Below, piece after piece: positions 42,964 through 53,525 of a DNA stretch of 64,000 nt (its first letter is position 1; each line of letters opens with the position of its first letter). Location: the NCBI RefSeq assembly GCF_031082405.1, contig NZ_JAVHJU010000004.1, positions 524,092 to 588,091 of the forward strand. The letters are read 5' to 3'. Made by a program: the position numbers and the translations under genes. The stretch is from Amycolatopsis sp. A133. Its GTDB lineage: Bacteria; Actinomycetota; Actinomycetes; Mycobacteriales; Pseudonocardiaceae. The notes under the pieces were generated by a model. That model saw only the letters and a list, made by a program, of their open reading frames with translations, was not told the DNA's origin and searched no databases.

Positions 42964-43731
42964 TCAAGCGCGCTTGACGAGCTTGCGCAGCTGGTGCCAG
43001 CGGCGCTCGACGCCCCACTTGGCCACCCGCAGGAACGCCTCGCGGATGATCGAGCCGCTCATCTTCGACTCGCCGATCTCGCGCTCGGTGAAGGTGATCG
43101 GCACCTCGACGATCTCGAACCCGGCGTCGGCCGTGCGGATCGTGAGGTCGATCTGGAAGCAGTAGCCGTGCGAGTTGACCTCGTCCAGGGCCAGCTTCTC
43201 CAGCACCGGACGGCGGTAGGCGCGGAAGCCCGCGGTGATGTCGCGGGTGCGCATGCCCAGCGCGACCTGCGAGTAGATGTTGGCGCCGCGGGAAAGGACC
43301 TGGCGGTTGACCGGCCAGTTCACCACGGCCCCGCCCGGCACGTACCGCGAGCCGATCGCCAGGTCGGCGTCGCCGACCGCGTCCAGCAGGCGGGGCAGGT
43401 CCTCGGGCGCGTGCGAACCGTCGGCGTCCATCTCGACGATGGTGTTGTACTCCCGCGCCAGGCCCCAGCGGAAGCCGGCGATGTAGGCGGCGCCCAGGCC
43501 GGCCTTCTCGGTGCGGTGCAGCACGTGGATGTGCTCGTTGGCCGCCGCGCGCTCGTCGGCGAGCTCGCCGGTGCCGTCCGGGCTGCCGTCGTCCACCACG
43601 AGCACGTGTACGTCCGGGAGTACCTTGTGCAGGCGGTCCAGGATCGGGCCGAGGTTCTCCCGCTCGTTGTACGTCGGGATCACCACCAGCACCGGCTCTA
43701 TTCCCCGGGCCCCCCGCGGCGCCTGCGACAT
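42964..43731 (-). CDS. ppm1: polyprenol monophosphomannose synthase
   Basis: A 255-residue GT2 glycosyltransferase. The N-terminal [47 protein letters not shown] (the DxD motif) and a C-terminal [16 protein letters not shown] match Ppm1/DPM1 soluble domains. It transfers mannose from GDP-mannose to polyprenyl phosphate on the membrane's inner face, for lipoglycans and protein O-mannosylation. It lies 26 bp downstream of lnt. In mycobacteria the two functions are paired or fused. Confidence 0.94.
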   Translation of the reverse strand: MSQAPRGARGIEPVLVVIPTYNERENLGPILDRLHKVLPDVHVLVVDDGSPDGTGELADERAAANEHIHVLHRTEKAGLGAAYIAGFRWGLAREYNTIVEMDADGSHAPEDLPRLLDAVGDADLAIGSRYVPGGAVVNWPVNRQVLSRGANIYSQVALGMRTRDITAGFRAYRRPVLEKLALDEVNSHGYCFQIDLTIRTADAGFEIVEVPITFTEREIGESKMSGSIIREAFLRVAKWGVERRWHQLRKLVKRA

Positions 43732-43757
43732 CCGTGCTCCTCCGATATCCGCGGCGG

Positions 43758-45368
43758 TCAGTCCGCCGCTTCCCCTGCCGTGCCGGCGCTGCTGCGCCGG
43801 GTGCGAAAACGGAGCACGAGCCCGCCGGCCACCCCGGCGATCGCCAGTGCCAGCAGCCCGTACTCCGTCCACGCACCGAGTCGATCCGACAGCGTAGTCT
43901 GCGTCCGCAGCGGGACGCGCCCGACCAGGGAGTCCGCCGTGAAAAGGCTGGTCGAGGCGGTCACCGACCCGTCGGGGGTGATGAACGCGCTCACCCCCGA
44001 CACCGCCGAGACCACGACGGACCGGCCGTGTTCGACCGCCCGCAGCCGCGACATCGCCAGCTGCTGCACGCTCATCTCGCTGCGGCCGTACCACGCGTTG
44101 TTCGTCGGCACCACCAGCAGCTCGGCACCGGCGCGGACGGCGTCGCGGGCCGGGTAGTCGAACGCGGTCTCGTAGCAGATGAACACGCCGACCTTGGTGC
44201 CCGCGACGGCCGGCGCCGGGTTCGCGCCGTCACCGGGGACCATGTCCACGGTCTCGGCGTCGAGGAACGGCGTGACGAGCTCGGCGACCTTGCGGGCCGG
44301 CACGTACTCGCCGAAGGGCACCAGCTGCTGCTTGGCGTAGCGGGCGCCGGGCCCGGTGTGCGGGTCCCAGACGATGACGGAGTTCTGGATGTGCCCGTCC
44401 GGGAGCGCGTAGAGCGCCCCGATCAGCGCCGGCACGCCGAAGGTGGCCACGAGCTGGTCGAGCTGCGGGTCCGGGCCGGTGACGGTGGTGGCGCTCTCCG
44501 GCCACACCAGCAGGTCCGGCTTGGGGACCCGCCCGGCCTGGACGGCCGCCAGCAGCCGCTCGCTCTCGGCGATGGTGTTGCGGCGCAGCAGGGCCCGCTC
44601 CCCCTGCAGCGCGAGCCCGATGTCCGGGGCGTTGCCCTGGACGGTCGCGACGGTGAGCTCGCCGTCCTGCGCGCCGGTCCCGATCGACGGCCACAGCGCC
44701 ACACCCGCGACGACGGGCAGCAGCGTGCCGGCGGCGGCGAAGACGACCGGGCGGGTGAGCTTGCGCACTTCCCACAGCCGGGCGGCGAGCGCGGCCAGGC
44801 CGAACCCGGTGAGGACGACGGCCAGGCCGACCAGCGGGGCGCCGCCGATCGAGGCGAGCGGCAGGAACGCGCCTTCGGGCTGGCTGAACGCGACCCGGCC
44901 CCACGGGAAGCCGCCGAGGGGGAACCACGCGCGGGGCGTCTCCAGCGCGATGAACACCAGCGCGCCCCACAGCGGCGCGGCGGGCAGCCGGGACACCAGC
45001 GTGATCAGCCCGCCCGCCAAGCCGTGGTAGAGCGCCAGCGCGAACGACAGGCCCAGCCACGGCCACGGGCCGAAGTCCGGGCCGAGGAAGTCCAGCAGCC
45101 ACGTCAGCAGCGGCAGGAAGAACACGAACCCGAACGCGAAGCCGTAGCCGAAACCGGCCCGGAACCGGCGTCCGCGCAGCACGAGGGCGAGCCCGGCGAA
45201 GGCCAGCGGCGTGAGCCACCACAGCGGGCGCGGCGCGAAGCTCAGGTAGTAGGCGAATCCGGCTGCGCACGCCGCGGCCGAGCGCAGCAGCCAGGCACGG
45301 GGGAACCGCCGCGTGCGGGCGGGCTGGTGCGGGGCGCCCGGTTCGGGGTCCGCCACGGTGACTGCCAC
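43758..45368 (-). CDS. lnt: apolipoprotein N-acyltransferase
   Basis: 536 residues. The N-terminal half has about six membrane helices. The C-terminal nitrilase-like domain holds the Glu-Lys-Cys set in [28 protein letters not shown] and [18 protein letters not shown] final membrane helix is [17 protein letters not shown]. It N-acylates the N-terminal Cys of lipoproteins on the outer face of the membrane. It forms one transcript with ppm1. The GTG/ATG start is preceded by the amidohydrolase stop 11 bp away, so the three may be co-transcribed. Confidence 0.94.
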   Translation of the reverse strand: MAVTVADPEPGAPHQPARTRRFPRAWLLRSAAACAAGFAYYLSFAPRPLWWLTPLAFAGLALVLRGRRFRAGFGYGFAFGFVFFLPLLTWLLDFLGPDFGPWPWLGLSFALALYHGLAGGLITLVSRLPAAPLWGALVFIALETPRAWFPLGGFPWGRVAFSQPEGAFLPLASIGGAPLVGLAVVLTGFGLAALAARLWEVRKLTRPVVFAAAGTLLPVVAGVALWPSIGTGAQDGELTVATVQGNAPDIGLALQGERALLRRNTIAESERLLAAVQAGRVPKPDLLVWPESATTVTGPDPQLDQLVATFGVPALIGALYALPDGHIQNSVIVWDPHTGPGARYAKQQLVPFGEYVPARKVAELVTPFLDAETVDMVPGDGANPAPAVAGTKVGVFICYETAFDYPARDAVRAGAELLVVPTNNAWYGRSEMSVQQLAMSRLRAVEHGRSVVVSAVSGVSAFITPDGSVTASTSLFTADSLVGRVPLRTQTTLSDRLGAWTEYGLLALAIAGVAGGLVLRFRTRRSSAGTAGEAAD

Positions 45369-45379
45369 GCCTGAGAACT

Positions 45380-46975
45380 CTAGGTGATGGTGTCGTGGAG
45401 GACTTCACCCGCGCGGACCGTGCGCAGGCAGCGCGGGAGGGCGGCGTCCGGTTCGAGCCGGGGCAGCGGCGGCACGCCGGCCCGCGGGTCGGTCGACCAG
45501 CGCTGCACGCGGCTGTCGGGCGTGGCCACGACGAGGTCGGTGGCGTCCCAGATCGCGTAGTGCGCCGGCGCGCCCGGGACGAGGCTGCCGGTGATGCCGT
45601 CGTTGACGCCGGCCGCCCGGTGCCCGGCCCGGGTGTGGGCGGTGAACGCCGCACGCGGGGACAGGCCCGCGCCCGGGGTCCGGTGGTAGGCCGCGGCGCG
45701 GACGCTCGCCCACGGGTCCAGCGGTGTCACCGGCGCGTCGGAGCCGAAGGCCAGCAGGACGCCTTCCGCGGCCAGCGCCGAGAACGGGTTGAGCCCGGCC
45801 GCGCGGTCCGCGCCGAGCCGCTCGGCGTACATGCCTTCCGGACCACCCCACAGGGCGTCGAACAGCGGCTGCACCGAGGCGACCGCGCCCCAGCCGGCCA
45901 GCTGCTTCGCCTGCTCGGCGGTGACCATCTCCAGGTGCTCGAGCCGGTGGTGGCGGGCGGCGAGCGCGCGCTGCCCGACCTCCTTCTCGGCCAGCCGGAA
46001 GCCTTCGACGACCTCCGCGACCGCGGCGTCGCCGATGACGTGGAAGCCGGCCTGCAGCCCGGCTTCGGTGCAGGCGGCGAGGTGCCCGGCGATGCGGTGG
46101 GCGTCGAGGTAGCGCGTGCCCGAGCCGGGGTGGTCGGCGTAGGGCGTCGTGAGAGCGGCGGTGTGGGAGCCGAGGGCGCCGTCGACGAACAGGTCGCCGG
46201 CCAGGCCGCGGGCGCCGAGCGCGCGGGCGGTCTCGACGGCGCCGAGCTCGCCCCAGTAGCCGACGACCTCGGGTGTGCCCGGTCCGGCGAGGGTGAGGAG
46301 GGCGGCGAGGTCGTCGCGGCCGGAGATGTCCGGGCCGGCGCATTCGTGGACGCTCACGATGCCCTGCTTCGCGGCCTCGGCGAGGAAGGCCCGCTGAGCG
46401 CGTTCCCGCTGCTGCGGGGTGATCGCGGCGCGCACGGCCGCGCGCACGGCGTGGTGGGCGGCGCGGGTGAGCGGGCCGCCGGGTGACCAGCCGTCGGCGT
46501 CGCGGGCGGCCGGGGCCAGCTCGACCAGGGCGGTGGAGACCAGCGCGGAGTGGACGTCGACGCGGCTGAGGTAGACGGGCGCGCCGCCGGCGGCCTCGTC
46601 CAGCTCGGCGCGGCTGGGCAGCCGCGGGTCGGTCCAGGTGGTTTCGTCCCAGCCGTGGGCGAGCAGGACCTGCCCTCCGGCGGCGGCGTCGCGCACGCGG
46701 GCCAGCAGGTCGGCGCCGCTGCGGACGCCGGTGAGGTCGAGGCCGGTCAGGTGCAGGCCGGTGGCGGTGGCGTGGACGTGGGCGTCGACGAAGGCGGGCG
46801 CGACGAAGGCGCCGTCGAGGTCGACGACCCGGGCGCCGGGGTGCAGGGCGCGGGCCGGGGCGTCCTGCCCGACCCAGACCACGGTGCCGCCGGTGACCGC
46901 CATCGCCGTGGCGTCCGGGCCGGCGGGGGTGTAGATGCGCCCGCCGAGCAGGAGCGTCGTGCTGTCGTCCGTCAC
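45380..46975 (-). CDS. amidohydrolase, YtcJ-like
   Basis: 531 residues from the GTG at 46975. The metal-dependent hydrolase fold shows GTVVWVGQDAPARAL, FVAPAFVDAHVHATATGL (the HxH metal site) and a FHVIGDAAVAEVVEGF histidine, then LLAFGSDAPVTPLDPWASV (the metal Asp). This is the YtcJ branch of the amidohydrolase superfamily, acting on amide or cyclic amide bonds of unknown substrates. It is upstream of lnt by 11 bp. Confidence 0.87.
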   Translation of the reverse strand: MTDDSTTLLLGGRIYTPAGPDATAMAVTGGTVVWVGQDAPARALHPGARVVDLDGAFVAPAFVDAHVHATATGLHLTGLDLTGVRSGADLLARVRDAAAGGQVLLAHGWDETTWTDPRLPSRAELDEAAGGAPVYLSRVDVHSALVSTALVELAPAARDADGWSPGGPLTRAAHHAVRAAVRAAITPQQRERAQRAFLAEAAKQGIVSVHECAGPDISGRDDLAALLTLAGPGTPEVVGYWGELGAVETARALGARGLAGDLFVDGALGSHTAALTTPYADHPGSGTRYLDAHRIAGHLAACTEAGLQAGFHVIGDAAVAEVVEGFRLAEKEVGQRALAARHHRLEHLEMVTAEQAKQLAGWGAVASVQPLFDALWGGPEGMYAERLGADRAAGLNPFSALAAEGVLLAFGSDAPVTPLDPWASVRAAAYHRTPGAGLSPRAAFTAHTRAGHRAAGVNDGITGSLVPGAPAHYAIWDATDLVVATPDSRVQRWSTDPRAGVPPLPRLEPDAALPRCLRTVRAGEVLHDTIT

Positions 46976-47105
46976 GCCTTGAGTCTCCCCCGCCGTCGCG
47001 CCCTTCCTCCACGTGGGGGACAACGACCCGGCAAGCAGGAAGATTTACTCCGTGAGAACGTTATGACAGGATATTTTAACGCTATCCCGACGACTAGGAG
47101 TACAA

Positions 47106-48494
47106 GTGACTGCGATCCAGGAACCTGTGACGCCTGCCGCCGCCTTCGACCAGCCCTACGAGTACGCCCGCGCCGAGCTGGTGGAACCCGACTGGCGCCG
47201 CTTTCCTGGCTGGCACGACGTCACCGACGCCGAGTGGCGTGACGCGCAGTGGCAGCGGGTGCACTGCGTCCGCAACGTCAAGCAGCTGCGCGCCCTGATG
47301 GGCGACCTGCTGGAGGAGCGCTTCTACGACGACCTGCTCGCCGACCAGCGCGAGATGGCGACCATGTCGATGCTGCTGCCCCCGCAGATGCTCAACACGA
47401 TGGCCCCGACGGCGGGCACCGACCCGGCCAAGGTGACCGAGGCCTTCTACGCCGACCCGATCCGCCGGTACATGCTCCCGGTGCACAGCGATCGTGACAC
47501 CACGTGGCCGAGCCACCCGCACTCCGAGCGCGACTCCCTGCACGAGGCCGAGATGTGGGTGGTGGAGGGCCTCACCCACCGCTACCCGACGAAGGTGCTG
47601 GCCGAGATGATCTCGACCTGCCCCCAGTACTGCGGCCACTGCACCCGCATGGACCTCGTCGGCAACTCGACCGAGACGGTCGAGAAGCACAAGCTGACGC
47701 TCAAGCCGGTCGACCGCCAGGACGCGATGATCGCGTACCTGAAGAAGACCCCGGGCGTCCGCGACGTGGTCGTCTCCGGCGGCGACGTGGCCAACGTGCC
47801 GTGGCCGCAGCTGGAGTCGTTCCTGATGCGCCTGATGGACATCGACACGGTCCGCGACATCCGCCTGGCCACGAAGGCACTGGCGGCGCTGCCCCAGCAC
47901 TGGCTCCAGCCGAAGGTCGTCGAAGGCCTCGAGCGCGTCGCGGTGACCGCCCAGCGCCGCGGCGTCAACCTGGCGATCCACACCCACGTCAACCACGCCC
48001 AGTCGGTGACCCCGCTGGTGGCGGAGGCCGCCCAGACGGCGCTGAACGTGGGGGTCCGCGACGTCCGCAACCAGGGCGTGCTCATGCGCGGGGTGAACGC
48101 GACCCCGGCGGCGCTGCTGGACCTTTGTTTTGCCCTGCAAGGGGAAGCGAACATCCTGCCGTACTACTTTTATATGTGCGACATGATCCCCAACGCCGAG
48201 CACTGGCGGGTTTCGGTGTGGGAGGCGCAGGAGCTGCAGCACTCGATCATGGGGTACCTGCCGGGGTACGCGACACCGCGCATCGTGTGCGACGTGCCTT
48301 ACGTCGGGAAGCGGTGGGTGCACCAGCTGGCCGAATATGACCGTGAGCTGGGGATTTCGTACTGGACGAAGAACTACCGGACGGGCATCGAGCTCGACGA
48401 CCCCGAGGCGTTGCAGCGGCGGTACCCGTACTACGACCCGATCTCGACCTTGCCCGAAGCCGGCCAGACTTGGTGGGCGAACCGCTCCCACTGA
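47106..48494 (+). CDS. KamA-family radical SAM protein (lysine 2,3-aminomutase-like)
   Basis: 462 residues from GTG 47106. The iron-sulfur cysteines are Cys172, Cys176 and Cys179 in STCPQYCGHCTRMDLVG. GGDVANVPWPQLE binds SAM, and IHTHVNHAQSVTP and NQGVLMRGVNATPAALLDLC are aminomutase features. The usual C-terminal DAPGGGGK region is replaced by VCDVPYVGKRWVHQ, so lysine should not be taken for granted as substrate. It uses PLP and SAM. The 5' region is AT-rich (47056-47095) with a CTAGGAG ribosome site. Confidence 0.82.
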   Translation: MTAIQEPVTPAAAFDQPYEYARAELVEPDWRRFPGWHDVTDAEWRDAQWQRVHCVRNVKQLRALMGDLLEERFYDDLLADQREMATMSMLLPPQMLNTMAPTAGTDPAKVTEAFYADPIRRYMLPVHSDRDTTWPSHPHSERDSLHEAEMWVVEGLTHRYPTKVLAEMISTCPQYCGHCTRMDLVGNSTETVEKHKLTLKPVDRQDAMIAYLKKTPGVRDVVVSGGDVANVPWPQLESFLMRLMDIDTVRDIRLATKALAALPQHWLQPKVVEGLERVAVTAQRRGVNLAIHTHVNHAQSVTPLVAEAAQTALNVGVRDVRNQGVLMRGVNATPAALLDLCFALQGEANILPYYFYMCDMIPNAEHWRVSVWEAQELQHSIMGYLPGYATPRIVCDVPYVGKRWVHQLAEYDRELGISYWTKNYRTGIELDDPEALQRRYPYYDPISTLPEAGQTWWANRSH

Positions 48495-48526
48495 CGCCGG
48501 TGCACCACCGTCCAAGACGAGACCCA

Positions 48527-48568
48527 AGGGGGCGCCACGAAGCCCGATCCGGGCCGTGCGCGCCCCCT
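48527..48568 (+). terminator. long-stem terminator after the KamA-family gene
   Basis: The stem AGGGGGCGC (48527-48535) pairs with 48560-48568. The inner stems CACG/CGTG and GCCCG/CGGGC extend it with small bulges, giving an 18-bp composite hairpin about 35 bp after the stop codon. Confidence 0.8.
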
Positions 48569-48809
48569 CGGCCGTCTCAGACGTTTGAGCTGGTCAGGGC
48601 CGGTGAGTACCGGTTGCGACCGATCCTCATACGGCCAGAAATTCTACTGTGGACAGAGGTGTGTGTCAGGTGGCCACCTCAACCTGTCAGGTCGGAAAAA
48701 TGCAGGCCCGGGCTCCACAGGGAGTTCGGCCGCACGCGCAAGGACGCGCTGCGCCCGCGCACCGGGCGCCGCAAGTCCAGTTTGCCCGCGGAAGGCGACA
48801 CCCGCGCTG
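48569..48809. other. intergenic, no gene seen
   Basis: No frame here shows family motifs. Together with the preceding terminator this is a spacer before the TetR remnant and probably contains the eroded N-terminal part of that gene. Confidence 0.4.
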
Positions 48810-49049
48810 GCGAGCCGCCACCGAGAGAAGGACGCGCTCGTCGCCCAGCGGCTGCGCCCGGAGATCGCGCGGCGCATGGGTCTCCGCGCCACCGACCATG
48901 CGGATCCGGCGGCTGCGGCCATGATCGGTGCCACTTTTGCCTGCGTTGAAGCAGCATTGGCGTCATGGGTGTTCGACGATGAGGCACGACCGCTGGCCGA
49001 GCTCCTCGACCGCGCGATGAACGCCGTTTGCCGGGTCAACGACGAGTGA
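48810..49049 (+). pseudogene. C-terminal remnant of a TetR regulator
   Basis: The frame encodes ASRHREKDALVAQRLRPEIA, then AMIGATFACVEAALASWVFD and PLAELLDRAMNAV, the standard end of TetR_C-type regulators. No HTH domain or start lies upstream in any frame, so only the last 79 residues remain. It abuts the end of a frameshifted ABC-F gene on the opposite strand. Confidence 0.65.
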
Positions 49050-49171
49050 ATCTTGGTTCCGGCACGCTGTCCGTGAGCTGAGCGCGGGGGGTCTGGTCAT
49101 TGTCTCCGCGCCGCGCCCGGTCGGCGCCGTGCGGTGTCGGGTGGTTGCACCGCGGTGGCGCGGCACCGCGG

Positions 49172-50805
49172 TCAGCGGGCACGCACCACCCTGGTCTCCT
49201 CCCACACCGGTTCGTCGGACTCGTAGACCCGGCCATCCGAACCGAACACCAGGTAGCGGTCGAAACCGCCGGCGAACCAGCGGTCGTGCGTGATCGCCAG
49301 GACGGTGCCCTCGAACTGCCGCAGACCTTGTTCCAGCGCCTCGGCCGAGGTCAGGTCGAGGTTGTCGGTTGGCTCGTCCAGCAGCAGCATCGTGCAACCG
49401 GACAGCTCCAGCAGCAGCACCTGGAACCGGGCCTGCTGACCCCCGGACAGCGACTCGAAACGCTGGTCGGCAGCACCGTCGAGCTCGTACCGGCGCAGCG
49501 CACCGATGGCAGCGCCCCGGTCTCGGCCCGCCCGGCCCGCGTCGCCGCGGTGCAGGATCTCGGTCAGAGTGCGGCCGTGCATTTCCGGGTGGTCGTCGGT
49601 TTGCACGAACCAGCCCGGCACCACTCGGGCGCCGAGGGCGAAACGTCCGGTGTGCTCGACCGGTTGCCCGGCCAGCAAGCGCAGGAAGTGTGATTTGCCG
49701 GAACCGTTGCTGCCGAGCACCGCCACCCGTTCGCCGAAGTCCACCGCCACGTCGAACGGCCGCATCAGCGAGGTGAGTTCCAGGGACTCGCAGACCAGCG
49801 CCCGCACCCCGGTGCGGCCACCGCGCAACTTCATGGTGATCTTCTGCTCCACCGGCGGCTCGGGCGGTTTGGGCGATTGCTCGAAGCGGGCCAGCCGGGT
49901 CTCGGTGGCGGCCAGCTTCGACGCCATCGCCGGACTGATCTTGGCCTGCTCCCGCAGCGTGATCACCAGCTGGCGTAGGCGCTCGTGCTCCTCGTCCCAG
50001 CGGCGATGCAGCTCGGCCAGCCGCTCCCGCCGCGCCGTGCGCGCCTTGGGGTAGGTCTCCCAGGTCTCCCGGCTGCTCTTGCCGCCGTGCACCCAGACCC
50101 CGTGTCCCTCCAGAGTGACCAGCCGGGTCGCGGTGTTGGCCAGCAGCTCCCGGTCGTGGCTGATCAGCAGCACCGTCTTGGGCGACTCGGCCAAGGCGGC
50201 CTCCAGCCAACGCTTGCCGGGCACATCGAGGGAGTTGTCCGGCTCGTCGAGCAGCAGCACCTCGTCGCCACCGCGCAGCAGTGCCTCCAGCACGAGGCGC
50301 TTCTGCTCTCCGCCGGAGAGGGTGGAGAGGTCGCGGTAGCGGCAGCGGTCGAACGGCACGCCCAGGGCGGCGGTGGTGCACACGTCCCACAGCGTCTCGG
50401 CCTCATAGCCGCCCGCGTCGCCCCAGTCCGACAGGGCCTGTGCGTAGGCCATCTGCGCGCGCTCGTCGTCGCGCTCCATCATCTGGACCTCGGCCGCCGC
50501 CAGTTGTCGACCAGCGCGCCGCAGATCCGGTGCGGCCACGCTGAGCAGGAGGTCGCCCACCTCGGTGTTGTCCCGCACCGAGCCGATGAACTGGCGCATC
50601 ACGCCGAGACCGCCCTGATGCGCGATCCGACCGCTGGTGGGCCGGATCTCGCCTGCCATCATCCGCAGCAGTGTGGTCTTGCCGGTGCCGTTGGCCCCGA
50701 TGAGGGCGCACTTCGTCCCCTCACCACCCGAAAGGACACATCCTCGAACAGGACCCGCCCGTCAGACAGCGTGTGCCCGACGCTCTGCACGTCCAAATAC
50801 CCCAC
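49172..50805 (-). pseudogene. ABC-F ATPase gene broken by a one-base deletion
   Basis: The original gene began at GTG 50805 behind GGAGGAG. It reads VGYLDVQSVGHTLSDGRVLF, then EDVSFRV, and then loses frame near 50724-50728. In the next frame the protein continues GEGTKCALIGANGTGKTTLL (first Walker A) and stays open to 49172, with two ATPase domains (LSGGEQKRLVLEALL, LLLDEPDNSLD; GSNGSGKSHFLRLLAG, LSGGQQARFQVLLLE, LLLDEPTDNLD). No start is available in that frame before the Walker A. ABC-F proteins act on ribosomes, some giving antibiotic resistance. A sequencing error is the alternative explanation. Confidence 0.8.
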
Positions 50806-51015
50806 GTCAGCTCTCCTCCGCCGGCGCACCGAACGCGACGGTCGAGGTCGCCCCCGCCGCCTGCACCGCCGGCGGCGCCGTCACTGTTCCGTCGCTGCGT
50901 TACTCGTCAATGTGTTGAGCCGCCTGCAGGCGAGCGGACAATAAGCCCCAAACCCGACGCAACCGGTCGAGGCCACCGCGAGCCCGTGGAGTCGTGCCAG
51001 GCTGGATGACACACG

Positions 51016-51795
51016 TCACGTGCTCAGGCCTGCCTCCCAGATCGACACATGTTTGGTGCTTTCAGCAGTGAACTCCGAGCGATCCCAGTCCGCCCAGCGG
51101 TGCTTCAGTTTCAGCCCGGCGATGCGTGCCATGAGGTCCATCTCGGCCGGCCACGCATATCGGAAGGGAATACGTCGGAACCGCCCCACCCCGTCCGGCG
51201 AGACGGTGACATGGTTCGACGTGAACCGCTGTGTGACGATGTCGTACTGGTCGAAACCGACATAGCCGCCGTCGGCGGCGCCGGGCGTCATCGCGAACGG
51301 AACGATGTCTTGCCCGGGTGGTAGGCGACGCAGGTCCGGCAGGCCCACCTCGACGAGGAACAACCCGCCCGGCCGCAGGTGCGCGGCCGCATTACGGAAG
51401 ACGTCGACCTGCCCGTCCTGGGTGGTGACGTTGCTAATTGTGTTGTATACCAAATAGACCAGCGAAAACAGACCGGCCAACCGCGTCGTCGTCATATCGC
51501 CGATCGTGACCTTGACAGCGGCACCGCCCGGCTTGCTCGCGAGCCGCGCCGCCATTGCCCGGCTCAGCTCGATGCCGCTCACCGGCACACCGCGACCGGC
51601 CAGCGGCGCCGCGATCCGCCCGGTCCCGACTGCGAACTCGAGCACCGGTCCATCGGCCAAGTCTTCGAGGACATCCACCACGGACGTCACCACCTCCGGC
51701 ACGTTCGCACCGCCCGGGGAGTCGTAGCCCGCAGCCACGCTCTCGGGGAACCAGCCGTCCGCCGGGTCATCTCCTGTGTTCGCCGAACCGATCAT
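51016..51795 (-). CDS. class I SAM-dependent methyltransferase
   Basis: 259 residues from ATG 51795 (an upstream start at 51831 would add 12). SAM-binding motif I is VLEFAVGTGRIAAPLAGRGV, then VSGIELSRAM, and FSLVYLVYNTISNVTTQDGQ as motif IV/V. The C-terminal YAWPAEMDLMARIAGLKLKH fits small-molecule methyltransferases. It is the only intact gene in the decayed stretch 48.8-54.0 kb. Substrate unknown. Confidence 0.83.
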   Translation of the reverse strand: MIGSANTGDDPADGWFPESVAAGYDSPGGANVPEVVTSVVDVLEDLADGPVLEFAVGTGRIAAPLAGRGVPVSGIELSRAMAARLASKPGGAAVKVTIGDMTTTRLAGLFSLVYLVYNTISNVTTQDGQVDVFRNAAAHLRPGGLFLVEVGLPDLRRLPPGQDIVPFAMTPGAADGGYVGFDQYDIVTQRFTSNHVTVSPDGVGRFRRIPFRYAWPAEMDLMARIAGLKLKHRWADWDRSEFTAESTKHVSIWEAGLST

Positions 51796-51831
51796 GGTCG
51801 CCGACGCTACGCCCGCGACCGCGCGCTCCAC

Positions 51832-52139
51832 ACCCCATTTTCGACACCTCGTAAGACGACGACACCCGGACGCTCATCGCGCCGATCACGATGTCGGCTT
51901 CCAGCCAACACCCATATCCAGATCGCTGAGCGGGAGATTGAAGCAGCCCACAAACGAAAGGACGTTCATCCGCCTCCAGCCGAGCCCCTTGATCAGTACC
52001 CGACGGGTGGCTCTACACGCTGACTTGACAGGGAACATCGCCGCAGCCGGCTGGCACTCACAAGAGGAATCCGACCCGCCGGCAGTACTCGAGTCAGCCG
52101 CGGTCAGAATCGCCGAACATGCGGCATGAGGAAATGGGA
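51832..52139. other. intergenic, no gene seen
   Basis: Short frames on both strands show no known motif and base composition is mixed. It may hold the methyltransferase promoter, which reads leftward. Confidence 0.4.
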
Positions 52140-52559
52140 TTACAGGCCGAACCATGGCCGACAACCCTCCATTCCCTCCACCTTAGCTGCAGGGCATGCC
52201 AGCGCCTGCCTGCTCCACGCTTTCCTTGTGAGTCGTAGCCGGTCGGAGACAAGAGCCTCCTGGCCGCGGGCGTCCACGGAGATCCCGTCGTGCTCGTAGC
52301 CGAGCTTACGCGACACACCCTGACACGCCGCCGCAGTCCATTCTCCGAGTTGGCTCCAGTGACTCTGGAGCACGAACCGCGCTCGATCTCGCGGGCCGCC
52401 ATCTGTCCAGGGCGTCAGAAACGGACGCTCGTCCGGACGGTGCGCGCCTTTGCCCGCAAGGTGAGCGAGTTCGACCACTTCTTCCTCTCGTGGCAAGCGA
52501 AGCTCGAGTCGCGGCGTGACGACAGTGAGGCCGTATAGGGACCACAAGTCGGAAGGCAT
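52140..52559 (-). pseudogene. GNAT acetyltransferase with internal deletion
   Basis: The N-terminal part, starting at ATG 52559, reads LTVVTPRLELRLPREEEVVE and WTDGGPRDRARFVLQSHWSQ, as in RimJ/RimL-type GNATs. It jumps to CQGVSRKLGYEHDGISVDAR and RLRLTRKAWSR, the C-terminal motif. About 60-70 residues with the acetyl-CoA loop are missing but the frame is kept. The 139-residue product should be inactive. Confidence 0.72.
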
Positions 52560-52919
52560 GGAACTCACTTCGGTCGAGGTGCGTGGTGTTGAGTCGCGAT
52601 TGCCTGCACCCGGCCAGGAAGCTGCCACCGGTGCGCCACGCCGAGCGGTTCTCCCGGCCCGGCGTCCGTCGACATTCCCGCAAACCGATTCGAGCATTTC
52701 AATGCCGGTGACCAGGTGCAGCTAAAACGCACGGTCCGACTGATCAGAGTGCACGGACCTTCATCAGACCTCCTTCCTGCGAATGTCAATGGATCATCCT
52801 CCAGTGGCCACGCTACTTCAAGCGGTCCGGTGATCCGGAAGACGCCTATATCGATAACCGATGATTTATCCGCGATACGCAGCGCCGACGACCTCCTCCC
52901 GTGTGAGCGCCGGCTGAGC

Positions 52920-53525
52920 GTGGCTACAGCTCAGCGCAGCAGACCCACGGTCCGGAGCAAGCCCACCGTCCACGAGGGATACCACCGCCCTCGTGCGGCC
53001 GGCTTGCCGGCCGTCAAATGGGCGATCACGCGTCTCCGCTTGAAGCGGCTGTTCACCGGTTCCCGCCCGTGGTCCCTGCTGGCCGGCGCTGCTGGCGCGG
53101 TGCTCGTTTTGATCGGCACTCGCGCACGGCTCGGCCCCGACGACTGGGCAGGACTCGGCCAGTGGGTCGGCGGGCTCGGTGCGTTCTACGCAGCGTGGGC
53201 GGCGCTGCGGATCGCTCGGGACGAGGTTGGCCGGGAAAGCCGGCGGGAAGCCGAGCGCCAACGGGTGCACGCGTACTTCGTGAGTGGCTCGTGAGCCTAC
53301 TCCGACACCTCCCACGTCGGGGTGAACAACCTGCCACAGAAGGAAGAGAACCCACGTCCCACGATCAAAATCGAGAACTTCGGGCCCGACCCGGTGACCG
53401 ATGTCCAAGTGGTCGCGGCCAACTGGCTCGAGACCGGCGAGCGGCTACATCTTCGCGCGAAGAACGGTCCCAAGCGGACGCTCTTGCCCGGTAAGCCGTG
53501 GCAACCCGAGTACGAGCTTGGCTGA
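52920..53525 (+). pseudogene. membrane protein gene interrupted by in-frame TGA
   Basis: The frame encodes a membrane helix (PWSLLAGAAGAVLVLIG), GLGQWVGGLGAFYAAWAALR and a basic helix. It hits TGA at 53292-53294 and continues in the same frame with YSDTSHVGVNNLPQKEENPR, TIKIENFGPDPVTDVQVVAA and a normal end at 53525. The two parts look like one small membrane protein with a C-terminal Ig-like domain. The start is uncertain (GTG 52920 used). Confidence 0.55.
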
